Positions 37,093 to 43,231 of a DNA stretch of 43,231 bases are shown here, one piece after another. The stretch lies in IMG/VR virus record IMGVR_UViG_3300028829_003339, positions 1-43,231 of that record; one strand, written 5' to 3'. Numbering within the stretch: position 1 is the stretch's first letter; each line of letters begins with the position of its first letter. A program made the position numbers and the translations under genes. Under the pieces are notes generated by a model that did not search any database, was not told the DNA's origin, and worked only from the letters and a program-made list of their open reading frames with translations. Origin of the DNA: a virus.

Positions 37093-37756
37093 TTGTCCTT
37101 AACCTCGTTATAAATTCTTCCATGTTAGTACTATTTAAGTAAGGTATGTCCACCTTTATATGTATCCTTAAATTTCCTTTTCTTTTGCTCTTTCTGTTGT
37201 ATAACCCATGTCCCTTTAGCACTATTATACTTCCTGTTACTGTGTCCGTTGGAATATCAATTTCACAACGCTCACCTGTTGGTGTTATTATCATAAATGA
37301 ATTTAGTTTCATTACATCAATAACATCTAATGTCTTATACATTATAATATTATTTCCTGATCTTGTAAAGACTTTATTTGCCTTTTCTTTTACATTTATT
37401 ATATATTTCTTTCTTTTATCGGTTACTTTGAATTTATCACCTACTAATACACCAGCTGGAATGTTTACTTTTAAATATAAATCATCAATTTGAATATAAT
37501 CATTTATTCCATTAATTTGTTGTTCTATTGTTAATGCTAAATCTACCATTTGTACATCTGGTGATTTTACAATAGGAATATGTTTCTTTTCTGTTATATT
37601 ATCGTATGCATCACTTATAGCCAACCAGTCGGCGATAGTACCGCCCTTGTCTGGATGATTTTTTAGAGCTAATTTTTTGTATGCTGTTTTGACCTCTTTT
37701 AATGTAGCACCTGGTTCTAGGCCAAGAATAAACCAAGGGTTGTTCATTTTCTTCAT
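37085..37756 (-). CDS. DnaJ/CbpA-like co-chaperone without zinc finger
   Basis: I use ATG 37754-37756 (223 aa, MKKMNNPWFILGLEPG...) because the longer frame begins inside a late promoter. Residues 8-60 are a J domain with HPDKGG (about 34-39) and LAISDAYDNI. After a linker, VDLALTIEQQINGI starts a DnaJ C-terminal beta domain that continues to the end (LYLKVNIPAG, GERCEIDIP, VLKGHGLYNRK, NLRIHIKVDIP). There is no Cys-rich zinc centre, as in CbpA. It would recruit host DnaK, and because it precedes and overlaps the ClpA-like gene, it may feed substrates to it. Confidence 0.85.
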   Translation of the reverse strand: MKKMNNPWFILGLEPGATLKEVKTAYKKLALKNHPDKGGTIADWLAISDAYDNITEKKHIPIVKSPDVQMVDLALTIEQQINGINDYIQIDDLYLKVNIPAGVLVGDKFKVTDKRKKYIINVKEKANKVFTRSGNNIIMYKTLDVIDVMKLNSFMIITPTGERCEIDIPTDTVTGSIIVLKGHGLYNRKSKRKGNLRIHIKVDIPYLNSTNMEEFITRLRTND

Positions 37757-37761
37757 CGTAG

Positions 37762-37769
37762 TATTTATT
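37762..37769 (-). promoter_or_regulatory. Late promoter 5 bases from the ATG
   Basis: AATAAATA, CTACG, ATG: third case of a late core five bases from a start codon. It lies inside the longer reading of the DnaJ frame. Confidence 0.55.
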
Positions 37770-37801
37770 GACATTATGAAGAGCCTTAAACGTTAGTGTT
37801 T

Positions 37802-38251
37802 TTAATTAAGAAATTTGTCGAGTATTCCTGTTTTTTCAACAGGAACTTGTATTGTTTTACTGTTGTGGTCATCTATATTTTTTTCTGTTTGTTCGTAATA
37901 TTCTTTGTATGCTTCAATAATTGCTTTTTGTTCTGATAACAATTTAATTACATCTGCCATATTTAATGCAAGTTGCTCGTAGCCTTCTGTTGTTAATGCA
38001 TATATAACTACAGGTTCGCCATCTTCTTTTAACTTATCAAATATTGTTCCTAATGCTTCTGGTGTAATAATATCCCAATCAGCATCTCTTAATTCTAGTG
38101 TGCCTGCGGCAGGTAATACTAGTGCTGGTTTTTCAATAGGTTCTGCTTTGTATGAAATTACCTGTGGTGCAGTTGCACAACTACTTAGGAATATAGTTAG
38201 GATTAGCAATGCCAGGACATTCAGTATTGGCTTTTGATTTTTGTGTAACAT
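37802..38251 (-). CDS. Rz1-like outer-membrane lipoprotein (o-spanin candidate)
   Basis: The 149-aa product has a signal with lipobox LSSC (acylated Cys25), then a Pro-rich stretch (KAEPIEKPALVLPAAG) and a mixed domain with WDIITPEALGTIF and helices near the C-terminus. Its first 71 bases overlap the 3' end of the inner-membrane coiled-coil gene in another frame, the classical embedded Rz/Rz1 order. GGAGAAAG lies before the ATG. It would link with the i-spanin across the periplasm to fuse the membranes at the end of lysis. It is longer than lambda Rz1 but in the range for other phages. No enzymatic motif. Confidence 0.65.
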   Translation of the reverse strand: MLHKNQKPILNVLALLILTIFLSSCATAPQVISYKAEPIEKPALVLPAAGTLELRDADWDIITPEALGTIFDKLKEDGEPVVIYALTTEGYEQLALNMADVIKLLSEQKAIIEAYKEYYEQTEKNIDDHNSKTIQVPVEKTGILDKFLN

Positions 38252-38654
38252 TGATTTCTTTCTCCGTTAATGGTGAACCGCTTAGTATCTCTATACATCT
38301 TGCTACGTTGTTGCTGGCTTTGTCAATTATTTTTTCAACTAATCCAGGTCTTGCTTGTGCAAGTTGACCTAAGTCATGTTCGCTTAGTTTTTCTTCAAGT
38401 GTATCAACACGTGATTGTGCTGATGCAAATTCTTTGCTTACTTCATTATATTGTTTTTGTACTTCTGCTAGATCTTTTTGTACTGATTCAAATGCTGCCT
38501 CAGATGCAGCAGCGGCCTGCTCAGCAGTTGCGGCGTTTGTGGCATATACACGAATCTGTTCTTGAGTGTATGTGTAATACTTCCACGCACCAAAACCGAC
38601 GGCACCTATTACCGCGGTCAGGATAAGAAGTAATTTTAATTTTCCTAAGATCAT
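38181..38654 (-). CDS. Inner-membrane coiled-coil protein (i-spanin candidate)
   Basis: The 157-aa product has an uncleaved N-terminal anchor (residues 8-24, LLILTAVIGAVGFGAWK), then a long periplasmic coiled coil (about 35-100, QKDLAEVQKQYNEVSKEF) and a tail with two Cys (ARCIEIL, TECPG). That is the Rz plan: membrane anchor and alpha-helical rod. It overlaps the lipoprotein gene by 71 bases. With that partner it would form a spanin complex. Starts four bases after the previous stop. Confidence 0.7.
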   Translation of the reverse strand: MILGKLKLLLILTAVIGAVGFGAWKYYTYTQEQIRVYATNAATAEQAAAASEAAFESVQKDLAEVQKQYNEVSKEFASAQSRVDTLEEKLSEHDLGQLAQARPGLVEKIIDKASNNVARCIEILSGSPLTEKEINVTQKSKANTECPGIANPNYIPK

Positions 38655-38658
38655 AATA

Positions 38659-39126
38659 TTAATACTTGTTTAAAAATTTAATGCGTTCCGATATTTCTTG
38701 TGCCTTAGGGTTAGTGGCCATTTCATAATCGTAACTACTTGAGTATACACTACTTTCAAAGTTTTGTCTATTCCAACTTGAAGGCATATCGCTTTTATAT
38801 GCATTAAACATAAAGTTGTTTGCTGATTCGTCTATGCGAGTAATATCTTTTAGTATGTTATCAATTGCATCAAATAACTTACTGTTTCGTTGTAACTCGA
38901 CAAAAACTTTGTAATTTCCGTCTTTGTCTGGACCTGGTGATACGTCTACATCTATTGTATCATGTCCTGTTTCTATAAATTGGCTTAAATCTTTTGCTGG
39001 GTCGGCATCTTTGACTTCAAATGCTAATACTACAACATTCTTATCATCGCCTATTTTACTTTTGTATTGATCTACACTAAATGTTGATTGTACTAAATCT
39101 ATTAAATCATTGTTTTGTATGCTCAT
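38659..39126 (-). CDS. Conserved marine T4-like phage protein, 155 aa
   Basis: The product contains VVVLAFEVKDADPAKDLSQF (31-50) then TIDVDVSPGPDKDGNYKVFV (57-76), a block I recognise from cyanophage proteins of the same gene neighbourhood. A C-terminal helix follows (NPKAQEISERIKFLNKY). Soluble alpha/beta. The ATG overlaps the stop of its upstream partner (ATGA). Function unknown; conserved neighbours suggest a virion or assembly component. Confidence 0.7.
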   Translation of the reverse strand: MSIQNNDLIDLVQSTFSVDQYKSKIGDDKNVVVLAFEVKDADPAKDLSQFIETGHDTIDVDVSPGPDKDGNYKVFVELQRNSKLFDAIDNILKDITRIDESANNFMFNAYKSDMPSSWNRQNFESSVYSSSYDYEMATNPKAQEISERIKFLNKY

Positions 39127-39650
39127 AAGTCTAATCCTTCATCTGCAGCAGATATCTCATCTGTGTATGCTTGCTCTACTGCATTACTATCAATACCTTG
39201 ATCATCAACACGCAATTTAGCTGCTTCTACATCATTCATATATTTTCTAGGCATTACTATTGTTACTAACCAAATAGGCTTAATAACTCTCTTAGCACGT
39301 GATTGGCCTGGTCTTCTACCGTCCGCATTATCCTGTCCTTCACTGTCGTCTGGACTTTTTAGTTTTGCAGCCGTAATATATTCTTCTTCCGCATAATATA
39401 CCTTACAACCATTTCTTGTTAATCTCATTGCACCTTCTGGATCTGGCATTTGATTTTTATAATACATTAAGGTAACTGTTACCCAGTATCTATCAATATG
39501 TGGACCTTCGACAATTTCGCCTTCCATCCAGTTTTTATATGCATAAATGTTGGCAGTATCCATTACACGTTCAAAGTCCATTAGTGTTTCTAATGCACTA
39601 TCTCTACTAGTGTTTGCTCTTAGGTTGTTTAAAATATAATTTTGATCCAT
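39123..39650 (-). CDS. Conserved marine T4-like phage protein, 175 aa
   Basis: The product has SALETLMDFERVMDTANIYA (18-37) and KNWMEGEIVEGPHIDRYWVT (39-58) with MPDPEGAMRLTRNGCKVYY further on, which I recognise from conserved hypothetical proteins of T4-like cyanophages, where it sits beside the previous gene. It ends with a flexible Gly/Asp/Arg loop and VTIVMPRKYMNDVEAAK. A late promoter and AAAGGAAA precede the ATG. Probably a structural or assembly protein. Confidence 0.7.
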   Translation of the reverse strand: MDQNYILNNLRANTSRDSALETLMDFERVMDTANIYAYKNWMEGEIVEGPHIDRYWVTVTLMYYKNQMPDPEGAMRLTRNGCKVYYAEEEYITAAKLKSPDDSEGQDNADGRRPGQSRAKRVIKPIWLVTIVMPRKYMNDVEAAKLRVDDQGIDSNAVEQAYTDEISAADEGLDL

Positions 39651-39674
39651 TGTGAATTTCCTTTAATATATACT

Positions 39675-39682
39675 TATTTATG
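39675..39682 (-). promoter_or_regulatory. Late promoter (CATAAATA)
   Basis: CATAAATA 25 bases above the ATG at 39650, in the 150-base gap (39651-39800) between the divergent genes. The rest of the gap holds the phoH leader with AGGAGA and a weak plus-strand TTAAATACTT, resembling a late core. Confidence 0.55.
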
Positions 39683-39800
39683 ACAGTTAGTTCTTAGTGT
39701 CTACCTTTTTATTCTTTTTATACTAAGTTAACTTATTCGTTAAACTATTAAATACTTATGAGCAGGCAGTAAAGGGCCCAACATCCAAATAGGAGAACAC

Positions 39801-40535
39801 ATGGCTAAACGAGCTCGAAAAACCAAAAAACAACAATATCAACAAGAACATTCACAGGATAAGATAGTCCAACTTAACGCACACAGAAAAAGACACGTAC
39901 AAATTGTACCACGAAATCTTGCACAAGAAGATTATGTGGAACTTCTTGACGATGAAAAACGTAACATTGTGTTTGCAATGGGGCCTGCTGGTACAGGTAA
40001 AACATTGCTAGGCGTGTTAGCGGCTATTGACGCATACAATTCAAACTTATGTAGTAAAATTGTAATTACACGACCTGCTGTCAGTGTTGATGAACAACAT
40101 GGATTTCTACCAGGAACACTAGTAGAAAAAATGGCACCATGGACAAGACCTATATTTGACGTAATGGAAGAATATTGGTCACCAAGCACAATCGAACATA
40201 TGATTAATGAGAACATTATCGAGATTGCACCACTGGCATATATGCGTGGTAGAACTTTTAAGAATTCTTGGATTATAGCAGACGAAATGCAAAATGCGAC
40301 ACCATCTCAAATGAAGATGTTATTAACACGCATTGGCGAGAATTCTAAAATTATTGTAACAGGAGACTTAGCACAACACGACCGTGGATTCGAAGACAAC
40401 GGTCTTAAAAATTTCGTAAAACTACTAGAACAAAGAGGTAGTGATATAATTGGAGTTGTCAGCTTTACCAAAGGTGATGTTGAACGACATGTCGCTGTTA
40501 CTGAAGTTCTAACTATTTACGGAGACGAAGAATAA
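39801..40535 (+). CDS. phoH: PhoH-like P-loop ATPase
   Basis: The only plus-strand gene. The 244-aa PhoH domain has Walker A GPAGTGKT (61-68), TRPAVSVDEQHGFLPG (90-105) and Walker B SWIIADEMQN (156-165), with TGDLAQHDRG near 193-202. PhoH is a member of the phosphate-starvation-induced family, commonly carried by marine phages, with an ATPase or RNA-helicase-related activity that is not resolved. It is diverged from the minus-strand operon at 39650 and ends one base from the convergent HAD gene. AGGAG lies just before ATG. The coexistence with a PiT-like permease is notable but a phosphate link is inference. Confidence 0.92.
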   Translation: MAKRARKTKKQQYQQEHSQDKIVQLNAHRKRHVQIVPRNLAQEDYVELLDDEKRNIVFAMGPAGTGKTLLGVLAAIDAYNSNLCSKIVITRPAVSVDEQHGFLPGTLVEKMAPWTRPIFDVMEEYWSPSTIEHMINENIIEIAPLAYMRGRTFKNSWIIADEMQNATPSQMKMLLTRIGENSKIIVTGDLAQHDRGFEDNGLKNFVKLLEQRGSDIIGVVSFTKGDVERHVAVTEVLTIYGDEE

Positions 40536-40536
40536 T

Positions 40537-41142
40537 TTAACTGTTGACAATAATGTCAACTATATCGGCCCAATTGCCTGCCATTATTATTCCGTCCATT
40601 AAGACTTCATTTTTATTATGATCGTGTTTTAATAGAATACTTTTTAATCCTATTTTTGCACCACTTTCTGCATTTTCGAGTTTGTCCTCGATCCAAAATG
40701 CATCACTTCCGACATATGGAGCTAGTGCTTCATCTTTATCAGCACCTGTATCCAAACATAATACTTCTTTAAATGTACCTTTACCAAATACATTTTCTAA
40801 GTTGTACTTCCTTAAACGTATTGCTTTCTTATCTAAACTTAAACTAGTAATACAATGAAACCTATATCCATGCTCGTATAATTTAGCAACACCGCTTCGT
40901 GCATCACGGAATGCTTTTAAATAACCCATCCATGCACTTTCATTAAATATTTTAATTAACTGTTTGCCTTCGGACTTTTCAAATCCGTACTGCTGGCTTA
41001 TATCGTACATTCCATGTGCTACTTTAACATGTCCATGTGATTCCATCCATTTATGAAATGCACTTTCCCAATCTAGTAGTACACCATCGCAATCTGTAAG
41101 TATAATTTTATCTTCCAACTTTAATCCTCTTTTTTCTAACAT
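40537..41142 (-). CDS. HAD-family phosphatase
   Basis: A 201-aa HAD protein with motif I LTDCDGVLLDW (15-25, nucleophile Asp17 and acid Asp19), a motif II FHCITSLS (Thr near 99), a Lys in a helix and motif IV AFWIEDKLENA (about 150). Small phage and cyanophage HADs with this T-D-C-D-G start are known as putative nucleotide or sugar phosphatases. The annotated ATG is only about three bases from the predicted transcription start; a TTG at 41118 with AGAGGA upstream is an alternative start (193 aa). It ends one base from the convergent phoH stop. Driven by the perfect-consensus promoter at 41152-41180. Confidence 0.8.
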   Translation of the reverse strand: MLEKRGLKLEDKIILTDCDGVLLDWESAFHKWMESHGHVKVAHGMYDISQQYGFEKSEGKQLIKIFNESAWMGYLKAFRDARSGVAKLYEHGYRFHCITSLSLDKKAIRLRKYNLENVFGKGTFKEVLCLDTGADKDEALAPYVGSDAFWIEDKLENAESGAKIGLKSILLKHDHNKNEVLMDGIIMAGNWADIVDIIVNS

Positions 41143-41151
41143 TATGTGTAT

Positions 41152-41180
41152 ATTATAGCAAGAGTTCTTGCTTTTGTCAA
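41152..41180 (-). promoter_or_regulatory. Perfect-consensus sigma70 promoter with palindromic spacer
   Basis: TTGACA (41175-41180), 17 bases, TATAAT (41152-41157). The spacer half next to the -10 is the perfect palindrome GCAAGAGTTCTTGC (41158-41171), a possible operator. Confidence 0.85.
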
Positions 41181-41181
41181 C

Positions 41182-41433
41182 CTATTTCATGTCAATTAGG
41201 TCTTGATATTCCCAAACTGCTTTCTCAAATTCACCTGGCCATTTATCTTCGCCTTCAAAGGATTTATTTCGTTCTATCTTGTGTAAGTATTCTGGTGTTA
41301 GTCCATGTAATGTAGTTAAATCATGCATATCAATATTTGGAGAGAACTTCATTTTAACTATCATTGCTTGTTCATCAGTCATTACAACTGTATCGTTTTT
41401 GCCTTTGATAGTAACACTCCAGACTTTTGTCAT
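41182..41433 (-). CDS. Hypothetical 83-aa protein
   Basis: A beta/alpha protein (MTKVWSVTIKGKNDTVVMTD...) with a C-terminal Trp-rich helix (WPGEFEKAVWEYQDLID). The start overlaps the stop of the upstream conserved gene by ATGA. It lies between that gene and the promoter at 41152-41180. No recognised family; soluble. Confidence 0.6.
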   Translation of the reverse strand: MTKVWSVTIKGKNDTVVMTDEQAMIVKMKFSPNIDMHDLTTLHGLTPEYLHKIERNKSFEGEDKWPGEFEKAVWEYQDLIDMK

Positions 41434-41870
41434 TAACGCCTCATTTGTGCAATTTCAACTGCTTGTTCTTTTTGATCTTCAAAGATAGGTACCATGTTGC
41501 TTTTGTGCATTGTGGCAATACCTAGTAACTTACGCTCACCTGTGTATTGCATTGGTTCTTTACGTGTGCCATTACCAATAATATTATTACTGAGACTTGG
41601 ATAGTTTTGTGTTTCACGTACCTTTGGAGGTTCGTATGCTTGGCGTTTTGTTGTAGTTTTTGGGGCTTTGTATGTACCACTTACATATGCAACAAAGTCT
41701 TCAAACTTTGCAAATTGTGCCGCATGTATATGTCGCCTGCGACAATCTTTATTGTGTTGTCGCCATTGTACTTTTAGTTTTTCTAGTTTTGCTGGACTCA
41801 AAGCCTTTTTGCTTTTCTTACGACTGTATTGAGTAGTGGACATTTCTGGTCCTAGAAGATGCATTGTCAT
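41433..41870 (-). CDS. Conserved marine-phage protein with MHKSNxVPxF block
   Basis: The 145-aa product starts MTMHLLGPEMSTTQYSRKKS and later has NIIGNGTRKEPMQYTGERKL then LGIATMHKSNMVPIF (about 115-129) and AVEIAQMRR. The G-I-x-T-M-H-K-S-N-x-V-P-x-F motif and the basic HNKDCRRRHIH helix are familiar from a very widespread hypothetical protein of marine myo- and siphoviruses; function unknown to me. GGAG precedes the ATG. Transcribed from the consensus promoter at 41904-41932. Confidence 0.75.
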   Translation of the reverse strand: MTMHLLGPEMSTTQYSRKKSKKALSPAKLEKLKVQWRQHNKDCRRRHIHAAQFAKFEDFVAYVSGTYKAPKTTTKRQAYEPPKVRETQNYPSLSNNIIGNGTRKEPMQYTGERKLLGIATMHKSNMVPIFEDQKEQAVEIAQMRR

Positions 41871-41903
41871 ATTTACGCTCCGTAGTAAATTTGTTACATT
41901 TAC

Positions 41904-41932
41904 ATTATAGCGTAAATTATGCTATTTGTCAA
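41904..41932 (-). promoter_or_regulatory. Perfect-consensus sigma70 promoter overlapping a stop codon
   Basis: TTGACA (41927-41932), 17 bases, TATAAT (41904-41909). The TGA stop of the radical SAM gene (41929-41931) lies inside the -35 hexamer. Confidence 0.85.
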
Positions 41933-43164
41933 GTAAAGTAATGGTCATAAGTGCTATAAACCCAGTCACCTAATTGCTTATTGTAATCATATAAGTACAT
42001 ATTTCTATACTTGTCTGTTTCTATTGTTCTTCTTACAAACTTTCTAACCGCATCACGATCTGCTTGTGGTTTTGATAAATTTAAATAAGCATCGTCAATT
42101 GTTCTTTGTAATCTTTGCGAACTTATCTGATCTACAACTTTATAGTTTTTTAATTTTTTTAATTCTTCTTGTCTCATTTCTAACGGTAATACATCTGTTC
42201 TAAATACTCTTGGATTTAGTAATTGTCTTGAATTATTACTAGCACCGCATTCTATAGCTAAATTATTAAGTTGCAGTATAGTATCAAAATTATATGCTTG
42301 TATACTAGCATTTAATGAAAAATTAAACCAACTACTATTTACTTGTGCAAAATACTTTAAATCAGCTAATACTTTTTCCATTTCTGCCCAAGTAAATACT
42401 CCTGCACTACGCATATATTCAAACATAGTACTAGGTGCATCTAAACTTAAATCAAGTTCAAAACTTTTTAATGTTTCAAAACTTTGTAATCTGTCTAAAT
42501 CTAACTTTGATCCATTTGTTGTAACAACTAAATCTGTCTCAAATGATTTATCATGTTGATCTAATATGCCTACAAGATCATAAACATTATTATCTATAAA
42601 AGGTTCACCGCCTGTTATCCAAATACTTGTTACACTATCTAACTTACTTGGATCATTTCGCAAAGTATCATTTATAAAATTTCTATTTTTAATTAAGTTA
42701 TTATCGAGTTTAGATTTAGGAACTATATTTAATGATGCTAGACGCTTAAATTCTGGTATAAGACCGTTACTGTATAAAGGACTACACATTCTACATTTAA
42801 AATTACAGATATTACTGTAATTAATAAACATATGATTTACTGGATTTCCTGTTACTTGTGGATTATTATATCCTTCTTGACTTTTAAAATCATGTGGGTT
42901 ACGCAATAGCCATTTTTGTCTTTGACTAATATTTCCATGTTGTTCTTTTTTATAACAGGTTTCACACCCTGTTTTATCCCACTTGCCGTCAAGCATATCT
43001 TGACGTAGTTTTTTCATTTGTTCGCTATCATAACTTTCACCCATTGGAGTGTCACTCATCATACAACGAGTAAATGCACCTGTGGGGTGAAAGCTAATAG
43101 CATTAAATGGAATTGGACACCAAGTATCGCTATGTTTATTAACTGGCTTAGTGTTTTTATCCAT
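41929..43164 (-). CDS. Radical SAM protein with N-terminal SPASM/twitch-like cluster
   Basis: A 411-aa enzyme. Radical SAM motif ICNFKCRMC (C120, C124, C127), then ITGGEPF (near 183-189) and VTTNGS near 213. Ahead of it are WCPIPF (C16), RCMMS (C34) and GCETC (C67, C70), separated by the LRQDMLDGKWDK helix: the same N-terminal auxiliary-cluster plan as the 16755 and 17959 proteins, though this copy has one Cys fewer. It lies two bases after the end of a peptidoglycan-binding protein gene. Its C-terminal 60 residues (DRDAVRKFVRRTIETDKYRN) are unlike the other two. Substrate unknown. Confidence 0.85.
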   Translation of the reverse strand: MDKNTKPVNKHSDTWCPIPFNAISFHPTGAFTRCMMSDTPMGESYDSEQMKKLRQDMLDGKWDKTGCETCYKKEQHGNISQRQKWLLRNPHDFKSQEGYNNPQVTGNPVNHMFINYSNICNFKCRMCSPLYSNGLIPEFKRLASLNIVPKSKLDNNLIKNRNFINDTLRNDPSKLDSVTSIWITGGEPFIDNNVYDLVGILDQHDKSFETDLVVTTNGSKLDLDRLQSFETLKSFELDLSLDAPSTMFEYMRSAGVFTWAEMEKVLADLKYFAQVNSSWFNFSLNASIQAYNFDTILQLNNLAIECGASNNSRQLLNPRVFRTDVLPLEMRQEELKKLKNYKVVDQISSQRLQRTIDDAYLNLSKPQADRDAVRKFVRRTIETDKYRNMYLYDYNKQLGDWVYSTYDHYFT

Positions 43165-43166
43165 TA

Positions 43167-43231
43167 TTATTTAAATAAGATTCCTAGTGTGTTGGGTCCT
43201 GCAATACCATCCGGTGTTAATCCTCTAAGAG
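43167..43231 (-). CDS. C-terminus of a peptidoglycan-binding protein (partial)
   Basis: The frame enters from the window edge and ends at TAA 43167-43169. The visible residues (LRGLTPDGIAGPNTLGILFK) have the pattern of the end of a PG-binding-1 domain (x-L-x-x-D-G-I-x-G-P-x-T-L), as found at the end of endolysins and virion hydrolases. The catalytic part would lie beyond the window. The stop is two bases from the ATG of the radical SAM gene. Confidence 0.7.
   Translation of the reverse strand, partial: LRGLTPDGIAGPNTLGILFK

Noticed and set aside
39745-39760. Late promoter for phoH (TTAAATACTT on the plus strand)
   Set aside because: The core lacks the ATAAATA sequence; I mention it in the gap note but do not call it.

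Overview
The window is a piece of an AT-rich, very densely packed genome of a T4-like (myovirus-type) marine phage. The evidence is a T4 gp43-type family B DNA polymerase, a DsbA-like late-transcription DNA-binding protein, PhoH, UvdE, a ClpA-type ATPase, tail-fibre-like and cyanophage/pelagiphage-type conserved small proteins, and two promoter classes: near-perfect sigma70 promoters and T4-type late promoters of the form GATAAATA. Low GC and the gene set fit a phage of a SAR11-like or other AT-rich marine bacterium; the host is an inference. No capsid, portal, terminase or prohead protease gene lies in the window. Everything is on the minus strand except phoH (39801-40535) and both ends cut through genes.

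Layout, read from high to low coordinates (the direction of transcription). 43231-40537: the end of a peptidoglycan-binding protein, a radical SAM enzyme with an N-terminal cysteine cluster, two small conserved proteins and a HAD phosphatase. 40535-39801: phoH on the other strand. 39650-34233: two conserved phage proteins, an overlapping Rz/Rz1-like spanin pair, a DnaJ-type co-chaperone and a ClpA-like unfoldase. 34201-31552: fibre and structural genes, each with a late promoter. 31550-27872: terminator, tRNA-Gly(UCC), an SGNH-like protein, a 2OG oxygenase, a holin-like membrane protein, a RyR-domain protein, UvdE and a membrane protein. 27824-19192 and 16737-9217: a long block in which about a dozen otherwise unrelated proteins begin with the same short peptide (Met-Lys/Arg-Ile/Leu, then an Ile/Leu/Phe-x-Glu), interrupted by two radical SAM genes, a GNAT and a 2OG oxygenase. 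9212-6238: small membrane proteins, the DsbA-like protein and a DNA methyltransferase. 6213-2611: zinc ribbon, DNA polymerase, lipoprotein and glucosaminidase lysin. 2601-1: a conserved small protein, a PiT-family phosphate permease homologue and an operon of very small membrane proteins.

The main result is the shared N-terminal peptide. It looks like the capsid-targeting sequence of T4 internal proteins (T4 IPs and Alt begin MKTYQEFIAE and are cut after Leu/Ile-x-Glu by the prohead protease). If so, the 9-28 kb block is a cassette of proteins carried inside the head and delivered with the DNA. Cargo would include two nucleotidyltransferase-fold proteins, a HAD phosphatase, a PD-(D/E)XK-like nuclease candidate and a histone-H1-like Lys/Ala-rich protein. 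This is inference from sequence and was not tested here.

Other points of interest are the phage PiT permease, the DnaJ-ClpA pair that would use host DnaK and ClpP, three radical SAM proteins with a SPASM-like domain placed at the N-terminus, promoters abutting start codons (apparently leaderless early and late mRNAs), and six genes not in obvious long ORFs (1-107, 472-573, 749-886, 3216-3389, 6079-6213, 24088-24249) plus a seventh fragment at 43167-43231. No stretch longer than about 220 bases lacks a gene.
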